Positions 41,037 through 50,272 of a stretch of 64,000 bases of DNA are shown here, in pieces. Numbering within the stretch: position 1 is the first letter of the stretch; every line of letters begins with the position of its first letter. Source of the DNA: Flaccisagitta enflata (lineage: Eukaryota > Chaetognatha > Sagittoidea > Aphragmophora); assembly GCA_965153355.1 (NCBI GenBank), contig OZ231127.1, forward strand, positions 68,944,001 through 69,008,000, in the 5' to 3' direction. Below the pieces are notes generated by a model that saw nothing but the letters and a program-made list of their open reading frames with translations, did not search any database and was not told the origin of the DNA. A program made the translations under genes and the position numbers.

Positions 41037-41311
41037 GAAGGAATATCTTTACCTTTTTTGATCTTATTTGATTCTGTCCAAAGCAATTAAGCAATCAATA
41101 TCAGAAAACCAAATAAACAGTTTAAGCCCTTGAGCACTTTACAGAGATGATTTAAAGTATCAGCCATGGTTTTGGTACTTTGATGGTACCTTTTTGTCAA
41201 TTCAAAGGCAATTTCTTAACTCGCCGACAAACTTAAAGATATTTCAAAGATATTTCACATCAAGTCATGTAAGTCATGAAATGATCGATTGATCTTTTTA
41301 TCCAAATTTAG

Positions 41312-41523
41312 GAAGGGGAAAATTTCTCAGCAAACGAGTTTCGATTGGCAGTTATTCTGTATGGAGAAACAACAAAAGTCGCCCTCAAATTTGAAGATTC
41401 AATTGTTGGCAATTTTGTTACATTGGAGTTAAAGATAAGAAACATCCAAAGAATATCTGGAACTGAAACTAGAACAGATTTGGGGCTGGAAGAAGCAACA
41501 AGATATTTTAGAAGACATGGCAG
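41312..41523 (+). CDS. Candidate orphan internal exon, unknown protein
   Basis: Bounded by TATCCAAATTTAG| and CAG|GTATGT. It is open throughout in one frame: starts EGENFSANEFRL, includes VALKFEDSIVGNFVTLELK and ends RYFRRHGR plus two bases. Composition is non-repetitive and protein-like, and the frame is open right up to the acceptor (an in-frame TAG spans the splice site). No neighbouring exon or recognised family was found. It could be part of a gene extending beyond the repeats, or a relic. Confidence 0.35.
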
Positions 41524-41552
41524 GTATGTCAGAAAGGGGAGAGAAGGCAATA

Positions 41553-41650
41553 TGTGGTCAACATTACCTGTTGCCCTGCTTTGTGTGTCTGTAAATGTAG
41601 GTGATGGTTAGCAGGGCAGCGGCCCCGAAAGGGACGATGTCCTGTAGAAC
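41553..41650 (+). mobile_element. Family M fragment
   Basis: Has the TGTGGTCAACATTACCTGTT segment, GCCCTGCT and the arm GGGCAGCGGCCCCGAAAGGG. It lacks the outer AGTCGCAAAAGCG end, the array and the second arm. Confidence 0.75.
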
Positions 41651-42206
41651 ACAGGGGGACTTCTGCTCGACTGGGTTTGAGAGCACCATATTTCAATAGT
41701 TTCTATTGAAAAAAATGGAAAATTGATGAAAAAATAAAAAATGCAAAAGTTTCCATTGAATAGCATGCTGGCTGGGCTGTATAACCCTTATGGAGGCAGA
41801 TCGGCTACCTACAGCAGGGACTGGCTTCATTCATCATAACAACAAGCTTTGCCAAGTTTCATGACCATAGGATCGATTTTACTCGTGGCCGCCACCCCCC
41901 TAAAATCCCAGCATTTTGATTGATACGACCCCTAATTTTTTTAAATGGCTATGCGAAAAATTGGATTTCTTTGTTAATTGGGCAATCTTGGACAACAAAT
42001 CTGGCTACTTCCAATTCTATAATTGACCTAAAATCTATAACCAAAATAAAGTACTGTTCAAGAGCTAACTATTGGTGCAAGCGCCATGTCTTTATGATTT
42101 GGCATTTAGATTTGACAGAACATAAAAGGTTAAAGGGATTGTCAAAATAAGTATTTTTGAACATTTTGGCCATTTTGGCCTCAAATTTGAGTCATTTTGT
42201 CACATA

Positions 42207-42815
42207 CCGGGTCATCAGCCTGAGATGCCGGATTCTGTTAAGCTTTTACTCAGAGATGCCACACATTTTGGGTTTCATACTCATTGTCTCTTAAAGAGCG
42301 TAGATTGACGTTTTTTTTATCAAAATTTCATCAATATTGGTCAAGAAGTTTAGATTTTACAAGTCGAGGTAAAAACTAATTCTCTCTCAATGGCAGAATT
42401 TTCAATAAAAATCGTGAAAAAGTGCAGTTTCAAATTTCTCTCTTTTTAGAATAGTTTGAGCTGGGAACATGTCAATGGGCTAGTTTGAAAAAAAAATTGA
42501 TGTTGTTTCAAGACTTTGTCAAATCATCTTTTATTTAGGACTAATCTTGTGTCTCTGGCTCAAAATATTGCAAAATGAGAGAATCGGGAAAAAACACTGT
42601 TCCTCCATTTTCCCATCAAAAAACAGAAGTGGCAGAAAGAAAAATGTTTAATTAAATACATGTAAAATCTAAACTACTCGACCGATTTTGATGAAATTAT
42701 GATACAAAAAACGTCAATCTATGCTCTTTAAGAGACAATCAGTGTGATACCCGTGATATGTGGCATCTCAGAGTAAAACCTTAACTTTATCCGGCATCTC
42801 AGGCTGATGACCCGG
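42207..42815. mobile_element. TA-flanked MITE with long inverted arms
   Basis: The TIR begins CCGGGTCATCAGCCTGAGAT and is perfectly inverted for 27 bp at the right end, with TA at 42205-42206 and 42816-42817. Imperfect arms extend about 155 bp, including GAGATGCCACA and GTCTCTTAAAGAGC. 609 bp, no ORF. Confidence 0.9.
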
Positions 42816-42861
42816 TATATTGGACAAAAAATCCATGGGACAATTAAACTGGGGATGATCA

Positions 42862-42996
42862 AATGAAGTTTACTCATGCCCGCCACCCCACCCCATTCCC
42901 ACTATAAAAGATAAGAAGCTATGGAGGCAAAAATCCTTGGTGTACATTTTCTATGGGATATGAGGGGGGGGGTGGCGGGCATGAGTAAACTTCATT
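42862..42996. mobile_element. Foldback element with 28-bp perfect arms
   Basis: Arms start AATGAAGTTTACTCATGCCC and are exactly inverted. The centre includes AAAATCCTTGGTGTACATTT and ATGGGATATGAGG, shared with the element at 28449-28776. It lies immediately beside the MITE at 42207. Confidence 0.85.
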
Positions 42997-43270
42997 CGAT
43001 TGCCACCAGATTTTAGGGTTATCATTTGTGATGGAAATTGTCTCATTTCTCCCGCGAGGACGACCAGATTAAAAAATGACCCTATTTTCAGTCACCCTAC
43101 TGCTCTCACTCCACTACTACACTGAATCACCCCCAGCAGGGCATCGGGTACCTCTGACCATGTGCGATCCTTGGATGACTAGTTAATTATTCACATCATT
43201 TTAAACGACTAAAAAGGATTTGACTCCCCAACAGTTAGCCACTAATCTTAAAACCCTTTTAAGTAACATC

Positions 43271-43810
43271 ATGGCAATAGCCGAGGTACCCAATGCTGTA
43301 GTTAAAGATGCTATTCAGAAAGCCGTGGTTGCCGCTGGAATTGATTTCATTTTGAACGAAAATTTAGAGTCAGAAGCACAACCCTCAGTGGATGTGCTAG
43401 CACAGCCCTCAGTGGCCGTGCAGCAAGCAGCAGGGGGTTTACCTGATACAACATGCTTAGTTGACAGTCCAAATCTCAAAGTTATAAATGACCAATTTTT
43501 TTTGAACGATTTTGTTGCAATTGCAACGGTTGACTCCCAGGCCAAGAAAACCTGGACCCTTGGTATGATTGATAGTTACAATGGCAAAAATATCGCCTCT
43601 GTCAGTTTTTTTAAACCTGTACCTGGACGAATGGGTGAAAATAGAGTCGCTTTCTTTGGGCCTGAGGAAGATGAAGAAATTGACGTCCCCACTAATTCTA
43701 TTTTGCCTCTTGCCCCAAGTGTTAATGAAAGTGTTCTTAATGGTGAACAGGTTTTCATCGTTGAAAATCATGAGGATCTTGATGGGTTGGTTGAAAAAGT
43801 TCAAGTTTAG
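43271..43810 (+). CDS. Hypothetical single-exon protein, 179 residues
   Basis: ATG at 43271 in a good eukaryotic context (A at -3, G at +4), stop TAG at 43810. The frame is open upstream to 43205. The protein is non-repetitive and acidic: an N-terminal helical part (AVVKDAIQKAVVAAGIDFIL), a short internal duplication (AQPSVDVLAQPSVAV), then a probable beta-rich part (FVAIATVDSQAKKTWTLGMI, VSFFKPVPGR, VAFFGPEEDEEIDVPTNSIL). The last part recalls the small SH3/Tudor-like region with a (W/G)PE..D..(V)P...IL signature seen in uncharacterised, often transposon-linked metazoan proteins. That is inference from pattern only. Dense TIR elements upstream and tandem repeats directly downstream favour a mobile-element origin. 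No signal peptide or membrane segment. Confidence 0.45.
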   Translation: MAIAEVPNAVVKDAIQKAVVAAGIDFILNENLESEAQPSVDVLAQPSVAVQQAAGGLPDTTCLVDSPNLKVINDQFFLNDFVAIATVDSQAKKTWTLGMIDSYNGKNIASVSFFKPVPGRMGENRVAFFGPEEDEEIDVPTNSILPLAPSVNESVLNGEQVFIVENHEDLDGLVEKVQV

Positions 43811-43821
43811 TTTGTTGTAAA

Positions 43822-43956
43822 TCGGTCAAGCTTTGCATACAGGTTCAATCGGTCAAGTTTTGCATACAGGTTCAGTCGGTCAAGTTTTGCATACAGGTTC
43901 AATTGGTCAAGTTTTGCATACAGGTTCAATTGGTCAAGTTTTGCATACAGGTTCAA
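43822..43956. repeat. 27-bp tandem repeat, five copies
   Basis: The unit TCGGTCAAGTTTTGCATACA plus GGTTCAA begins 12 bp after the stop of the preceding ORF. Units differ at one or two positions. Confidence 0.95.
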
Positions 43957-43979
43957 TAACTGTCATTCTTTTACAAACA

Positions 43980-44165
43980 GGTTTGATTCGCCAGTTTAAT
44001 TTGCCAGTTTAATTTGCCAGTTTAATTCGCCAGTTTTATTCGCCCGTTTGATCCACCGATTCGATCACCGGTTTGAGTTGCTGGTTTGAGTTGCTGGTCT
44101 GGGTTTCTGGTTTGAGTTGCTGGTTTGAGTTGCTGGTTTGAGTCACTGTTTTGAATGACTGTCTA
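43980..44165. repeat. Short tandem repeats (GCCAGTTTAATTT; GGTTTGAGTTGCT)
   Basis: Four units of about 12-14 bp based on CGCCAGTTTAATT, followed by five or six GAGTTGCTGGTTT units. Confidence 0.88.
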
Positions 44166-44447
44166 AAATACAACATTGATTTTTTTCATATTCATATCTT
44201 TGGCTAACTGAATTTTTACATCTTTATCTCAGTCTCAGTCGCTTTTCCATGAATTTTTTCTTTCCCGATTTTTTTTTTTGCAATTCACTATAATTTTTTG
44301 CAATTATTCGAATATTTTTACACGAGAATTTTTGAATTTTAATTATTTTTTTTTGTATTGGTCAATTTTACAAAAATATAATCATTTTTTTGTCTAATTT
44401 ACAAAATTATTCGAATTTTTCAATTTTTCTTTAATTTCATGTAGTAG

Positions 44448-44690
44448 GCAGATGCGTAAGCGGTGAGAAGCGGTAATTCCACCGTGGATATCTCTCTGTG
44501 ATTCCTCCTTATGGCTGCAGCTTGGGAGGCCATCTGTATTATTGTCTTTTCTCTAACTCCTAATCATTTTTGTATCATGAATAGAAATTGTAGCAGATGC
44601 GTAAGCGGTAGGAGAGTGGTACATACTACCGCGGATTTCCCTACCATAATTCCCTCTTATGGTTGCCACCGGGAGAGCCATCTGTGTTGA
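44448..44690. repeat. Two structured tandem cassettes
   Basis: Cassettes at 44448-44545 and 44593-44690 each run GCAGATGCGTAAGCGGT, a small GGTA...TACC-type hairpin, CCGYGGAT, CTTATGG, then CCATCTGT. CAGATG near the start can pair with CATCTG near the end, so each can close a stem. The intervening hairpin sequences differ while still pairing. Confidence 0.6.
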
Positions 44691-44897
44691 AGACAATTTC
44701 TTTGTGTGACCTAATTTTTTTTTCTCCCTCTAGTTGGTTCCAGATGGTTCCGGTTGATTCCGGATAGTTCCTGATGGTTCGGTATTTTGTACATTCTATT
44801 CTTAATCTTTTTTGTTCTGGTTCACATCAACCTTAATTGGTGATGGGGGTCTGCTGCGAAAGAATCTATAACAAATCTTGAGAGGTTAAGAGAATAA

Positions 44898-44938
44898 GTG
44901 AAGGTTGATTTTTACGTTCTTTTAAAATCAACCTTCAC
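44898..44938. repeat. Perfect 15-bp inverted repeat, 11-nt loop
   Basis: GTGAAGGTTGATTTT (44898-44912) and AAAATCAACCTTCAC (44924-44938). It stands alone and is not followed by a T-run. Confidence 0.93.
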
Positions 44939-45088
44939 ACATTGTCTGCCAATTAGATATCATTTTTAGTCGTAGTTGCAGGCAATCAGCGACCCTAAAC
45001 CGGTGGCTTACAGCTAGCGGTCCAAACCCCGCGACATTAATTGACTATCACCAAATGTTAACTGTTTCAACCTTTTTCCCTTCACCAG

Positions 45089-45171
45089 TTTGGCGGGACA
45101 ATTTCGATCGGCAATCGAAGGCGTTCAATGCGACACAACGCGATGTTTATTCATTTGAGCTGAAAGTCTCG
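45089..45171 (+). CDS. Candidate orphan exon before a (GA)n array
   Basis: A strong acceptor (CCTTTTTCCCTTCACCAG|) and a strong donor (TCTCG|GTAAGG) bracket 83 CpG-rich bases. One frame reads WRDNFDRQSKAFNATQRDV followed by YSFELKVS. CpG richness matches the LRSAM1 exons. A (GA)n array starts at the donor. No partner exon is identified. Confidence 0.3.
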
Positions 45172-45176
45172 GTAAG

Positions 45177-45184
45177 GAGAGAGA

Positions 45185-45255
<71 letters not shown>
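45177..45255. repeat. (GA)n microsatellite
   Basis: GA array with one GGGA variant at its start. Confidence 0.97.
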
Positions 45256-45258
<3 letters not shown>

Positions 45259-46442
45259 AGTATTAATACCTTAACAATGAAGATACCGAATCCCTATGAA
45301 CACGCCTTATCCCAATAAATTGTCATTTGTAAACTGTAGGTACTTGGGTTCGCGCATTAGGTCATCAGCTTCCTGGTGGAGAAATCTTGCTAAATCAACA
45401 TGTGATCCAAAAATGAACCGTCACAGCATCTCCTCGCCATCGATTCGATCCCAAAGTATAAGAGAGAATAAGACAAAATGTTTGAAAAAACGTTGGTTAG
45501 TTTTAGTCGAAAATGTAGCTCTATTCCCGCTGAATCACTCTGATCATGCTTATGTAACATTGAGTAAAATGAGTAACCTATTTATGGCACTTTGTAAAAG
45601 AATGAATCCTAACAGCCCTCAAATCAATCTAAATTGTAAAATGAATAATCCTATTTGTGATTAACGTTTTTTTTAAATTGGCATTTGTTGAAATTTTTCC
45701 TCTCTCCGTCACTTTTCTTTTTGTCTCAGTTTGTTACGCTCAAGTCGATAAGTGTCAGGACCCATGCATGAGGGGATTGTAACACCAATTTCATTGTTGT
45801 CCTGCTCTAAGCATGCTTAGCCATATCTCTGCTTCTATTGATTCGATAAACATGGCATTAATTAGCTTAAATATTCATGATTAGGTAAGATTCGGGATTC
45901 GCCGGGCCAAGGAAATACCCTTAAAAGATGACACAATAAGTATCCTTTCTCAATTGCTTTTTTGAGAAAAGTGTCTCTAGGTGGTCAGGGACATCAGGTA
46001 GCACTCTGGTAACAACCTACTTTCTTCAGTGTCGACATATCATTAGGATCTAAGACCCAAAAAAGGTCTGATTTTACCAATTTCTATATGTCCTATTTAG
46101 GTCACACTGACTATCATCACTGTAAAATTTGAGAAACAACATAATGTGATATGAAGAAATGGGACATTTTCATTGGTCCTGGTTATGGTTTTGAGGACTT
46201 AAAATGTTTTGTTGACAGGTCCATGTTCATAATAGAAAAAATTACATTTTTCAGATTTTTTAATAAGTACTATTTTTGACGATTTTTGGGAAATATTCCA
46301 ATTATTGATATAAAAACCCCATCTTTCCTTGACTTTTTCAACTTTTTCTCTTTTGCCCATTTAGTGAAGACATATGAGAGTGTTCATGCCAAATTTCGTT
46401 ACTTTGCCATGTCTCAATTTAGAAATACAAGTATTTCAATGT
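45256..46442. other. No gene recognised
   Basis: Unique AT-rich sequence. A 122-codon plus frame (45296-45664) has no recognisable motif and no supporting splice signals. Confidence 0.5.
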
Positions 46443-46666
46443 GCTATAAGAAATGTGTCCACACCTTGTCACGCTTATGTCACGCTGTGATTCCTAGTAT
46501 TGAGACCCATCATAAGAAACTAGGTAAGTTTGCACTGGGTATGGTCTGAAAGAGCATCAAATTCTGTGTCTAACCCTAAAATTTCAAGTCCCTCAGTCAA
46601 GGCATTCTCGATTTATGAGTATTTTTGTGATTCCATGTCTTTAGGTGTGGACACATTTCTTATAGC
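46443..46666. mobile_element. Short element with 23-bp perfect inverted ends
   Basis: GCTATAAGAAATGTGTCCAC (continuing ACC) at 46443 is exactly inverted at 46644-46666. TATA at each outer edge is compatible with a TA target. 224 bp, no ORF of note. Confidence 0.75.
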
Positions 46667-47280
46667 TGCCTCAAGCGTTTTGATAGTCACGCTTTGTTGG
46701 TTGTCTTAGGCTGTCAAAAAAGAAGAGGAGGTGAAAACAACCAATGGGATGGGCATCGTGAATACTTAATTTTTCACTTCATACTTAATTGTCAAAAAAA
46801 TTCTTATTGAAGTTTGAATTATTGCTGTAAAATGCTGTAAAAATGCTGTAAAAATAGCATTTTTTACTGTTTTTCAATATTTCTCTTTGATATTCTGCAG
46901 CATTGATTCATCCATACTCAAAATTAGTGTAACTGGTCTAGGGACACTATTTTGACTAGAATTGATCTTAAGATGTCAAAGATTAGTATCAGTATATGCT
47001 GTAAAATGCTGTAAAAACAGCAAAACCATAGATATTTTTTATGTTTTTTACTCAGATTCCGCTACAAACGCTCTAAGATTTGGAAAAACGAAGTAAGAAG
47101 GCCTCAGACATTCAAGTAACAATTCCATCTTATTGAATTAAGGTTATATATGATCTGATGCCAAGAACATGCTGTTAGAGCATGCCTTGAATATGTCGTA
47201 AAAATGATGTAGTTGACAGTTTTTTTATCCCGTGCATACTCCGGTTCTAAATAACCAAAGCCGCATATATGACCAATAAG
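46667..47280. other. No gene; ATGCTGTAAAA repeats
   Basis: Only the recurring phrase ATGCTGTAAAA (46830-46860 and 46997-47020) stands out. Confidence 0.5.
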
Positions 47281-47287
47281 TAGCTGT

Positions 47288-47420
47288 CGGGTCGGCAGGT
47301 GCAGGTGTTGGGGGTGCAGGTGCAGGTGTCGGGGGCAGGTGTCGGGTGGGCAGCTGTCGGATGGGCAGGTGCAGCAATGCGGGTGAGCGGAGGCAGTAAG
47401 CGGGTGAGCGTCTGTGACGT
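47288..47420. repeat. G-rich degenerate repeat (GGCAGGTGCAGGTGTCGG)
   Basis: Imperfect GCAGGTG/TCGGGTGGGCA units. The G-rich strand has potential for quadruplex formation. Confidence 0.75.
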
Positions 47421-47599
47421 GGCTGGGCAGGATTTGTATCAATCAGAAATCAGTATATCAGCCAATTTCGCTTCATCCAATATTTCACTTTACAGGTAAG
47501 ATTTGGAATCCTGCAGGCCGTGTAAGGGCGTGTTTCTACTGTCTAGTGATACGCGTTGAACGCGTTTTCAGCATGAATATATATCTATAAATTTCAGTG

Positions 47600-47720
47600 T
47601 ACCACGTGGAAGTGAGCGGAGTGAGCGAGCTTGTATATAGAGTGAGCGTGCCTGTGAATGGAGCGAGCGAGCGTAGCAAGTGTAGCGGAGTGAGCGGTGC
47701 AAGCAAATGAACGTATCAAG
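47600..47720. repeat. Degenerate GAGCGAGC/GTGAGCG repeat
   Basis: Repeated GAGTGAGCG and GAGCGAGCGTA phrases, not strictly periodic. Confidence 0.7.
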
Positions 47721-48003
47721 CGACCGAGTGGCCTGTTAAAAACTTGATTGTCTGTCACTGGAAAGGCGCCCTAAATCCCATGATATGACAATATATTTGA
47801 AAGCCTCATTCATCACCTATCTCATCGGGCCTCGGACATGACAAACAACTCTGGGCACACTTTTCAACCTCAAGGGCGACATATCTTAGGTCAATGCGGC
47901 CCAAAATAGGCCTCAATCGGCTCATTTTGGTCTGTCGCTCAAATGTTGCTCTAACATTGATGAAAGTAAAGCATAACAAGAATCAGGGAACATTTCGGAA
48001 ATA

Positions 48004-48171
48004 GCGCCGGGTACACGGCCAATACCAGTTGCGGACGCCGGACGGGTGGGCAGGGGCGGAAATGCGCGTTTTCAACTTGAGCGTGACAACTCGAGTGTGA
48101 CGGACTGACGGACGGACGGATGGATGGACAGACAAAGCCTCTTATAGAGTTGCGTGTCCGCAATGAAAAAA
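48004..48171 (+). mobile_element. Family A element, full length (TTGCG subtype)
   Basis: GCGCCGGGTACACGGCC start, CAGTTGCGGACGCCGGACGG, GGGTGGGCAGGGGCGGAAAT, a GACGGACGGACGGATGG tract, ACAAAGCCTCTTATAGAG and TTGCGTGTCCGCAATGAAAAAA. Closest to the copy at 10267. Confidence 0.9.
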
Positions 48172-48363
48172 CGGATATTTTCATTTGTCTAGATTCTGGT
48201 TGAAACGAGAAAAAAATCATGTTGATTGGAGTCCTTTTAGTATCAGTAGATTTTTTTTCAATGTACCATTTTTGACGTTTTTTTTGTCCAATAAAAATGT
48301 TTGGTTTGCTTCTGTCATGGTTGCGTTGGGACTAAGAATGACGGACAAACCTATTGGTGGGAT

Positions 48364-48880
48364 CAAAAGAAAAAGAAGAAGAAAAAGAAGAAGAAGAAAG
48401 AGAAGAAGAAAAAGAAGAAAAAGAAGAAGAAGAAGAAAGAGAAGAAGAAAAAGATGAAGAAAAAGAATAAACAGAAGAAGATGAAGAAAAAGAAAAAGAA
48501 AAAGAAAAAGAAAAAGAAAAAGAAAAAGAAAAAGAAGAAGAAAAAGCAGAAGAAGAAGAAGAAGAAGAAGAAGAAGAAGAAGAAGGTAAAAAAGGAAGAA
48601 GATGGAGGAGATAAAGGAGTTTACAGAGAAGACGAAGAAGAATGTGTAGAAGAAGAAGAAAAGGTAGAAAAAGAAGAAGAAGAAGAAGAAGAAGAAGAAG
48701 AAGAAGAAGAAGAAGAAGAAGAAGAAGAAGAAGAAGAAGAAGAAGAAGAAGAAGAAGAAGAAGAAGAAGAAGAAGAAGAAGAAGAAGAAGAAGAAGAAGA
48801 AGAAGAAGAAGAAGAAGAAGAAAGAGAGGAGGAGTAAGAAGTGGAAGAAGAGGAAGAGGAGAAAGAAGACAAATGAGAAG
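48364..48880. repeat. (GAA)n and (AAAAG)n tract
   Basis: Degenerate AAAAGAAG at the left becomes pure GAA at 48672-48820. A second, shorter GAA array is at 49008-49090. Confidence 0.97.
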
Positions 48881-49007
48881 AAAGTGAAGATGAAATGATG
48901 AAGAAGAGAGGCTGAGAAGAAAAAGAAATCAGGCTATTCGGGTTGAAATCAACGCGGCAACAATCGATTCACGTTAGTTGTAGCCTTGTAGTATTTGGTG
49001 AGACAAG

Positions 49008-49090
49008 ACGAAGAAGAAGAAGAAGAAGAAGAAGAAGAAGAAGAAGAAGAAGAAGAAGAAGAAGAAGAAGAAGAAGAAGAAGAAGACGAA
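49008..49090. repeat. (GAA)n microsatellite
   Basis: Pure GAA except for GACGAAGAT at the end. Confidence 0.97.
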
Positions 49091-49189
49091 GATGCAATGA
49101 AAGAATGCAATTATTGTTGTTTTAAAAACTGTATTTCACCAATCGACAGGCAACATCTAGCCAAATTTGTCACTTAAAAAGTATTAGGA

Positions 49190-49270
49190 AGGAAGAAAGA
49201 AAGAAAAACAGGAAGAAAAAAGAAAGAAAATAAGAAAGAAAGAAAAAAGAAAAAAGAAAGAACGAAAAAG

Positions 49271-49301
<31 letters not shown>

Positions 49302-49303
49302 AA
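49190..49303. repeat. (GAAA)n microsatellite
   Basis: Imperfect then pure GAAA, ending shortly before the A-tail side of the next family A copy. Confidence 0.95.
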
Positions 49304-49320
49304 TCTACAAAAATCTTCAG

Positions 49321-49514
49321 TTTTTAGTCGCGTGCACGCGACTCTATAACCCGCTTTGTCTGTCGGTCGGTCGGTTGGTCGGTCGGTAACACTTTACTTT
49401 TTTATGATTTTATGTCTTTGACCTCACTGCTCCTGCCCAAATGGTCTGGTAACCTCAAATATGGCCCCTGCCCACCCGTACGCGACTTTGGTTGCCGTGT
49501 ATCCGGACTTTTTT
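49321..49514 (-). mobile_element. Family A element, full length, two modules
   Basis: On the plus strand: TTTTTAGTCGCGTGCACGCG palindrome, ACCCGCTTTGTC, a (GGTC)n tract (49365-49387), CTGCTCCTGCCCAAATGGTC, CCCTGCCCACCCGTACGCGA and GTGTATCCGG. Nearly the exact complement of the copy at 18848. Confidence 0.92.
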
Positions 49515-49651
49515 GGACTTAAGCAACTTTTTTGATAGACAGACATATGAGACGATCCCAATCACAAGCTTTACTCCTAAGTAAGTTGTAATCATTGTGT
49601 ACTCGTAATCGTAATTGTACGCTGTCAAAGACTAGTGGAATTGTAAGTGTA

Positions 49652-50270
49652 CTATCTTCGCCAAAAGAAACGCGACACCTTCTATCTACAATATCTTGGC
49701 TTCTAGAAAAGCTAGATACTTTTTAAAAAAAAAAAATTAATCTTCTTCAAAAAATCTACAAAATGAGTCCAATCTGGTAACTGTATCTTAAAGCGTTTAG
49801 AAATGGCAAGCAGAAGAAGGGAAATAGTCATATTCAGAATTGATAAAAGTTTGTGAAAAAAAAGAAAGATTAACTTTGATATAATTGATATAACTTTAAC
49901 TTTTATTATCTTAGCTTCTGGAGAAGCTAGATACTTTTTCCAAAAAAGCAAATTATTCTACATCGAAAAATCTCGAAGGTGGGCTCAATCTGGATTCTGT
50001 AGCTCAAGCCGTTTAGAAATGGCAAGCAAAAGAGTAAACCTTAATAAAGAATTATTGGCTTGCAAAAACTGTGGATAAATGAGAAGGGGTTATCACCCCT
50101 GTTGATGAAGAAATGCAATATAAATTGCATTTTAGATCCACAATCTTTTGTATTTTTTTATAAAAATAACTTACTTGACCTCCAAACTCTCTCAGTTACT
50201 GAATTTTGTCAGAGTATGGTCAATAAATCAAATCTTTGCCAGGGTGTCGCGTTTCTTTTGGCGAAGATAG
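49652..50270. mobile_element. TA-flanked MITE with CTATCTTCG ends
   Basis: The 28-bp TIR begins CTATCTTCGCCAAAAGAAAC and is perfectly inverted at 50243-50270. TA at 49650-49651 and 50271-50272. Inside are two diverged copies of about 240 bp (ATCTT-GCTTCT-GA-AAGCTAGATAC and GTTTAGAAATGGCAAGCA). 619 bp, non-autonomous. Confidence 0.92.
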
Positions 50271-50272
50271 TA

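Noticed and set aside
39926-41090. 350- and 307-codon plus frames over the (TTC)n tract
   Set aside because: Poly-Phe, poly-Ser and poly-Leu from a trinucleotide repeat. All frames are open for the same reason.
44448-44690. Hammerhead or twister ribozyme
   Set aside because: No CTGATGA...GAAA core and no recognisable twister core were found. Only generic pairing potential is visible, so it is reported as structured repeats.
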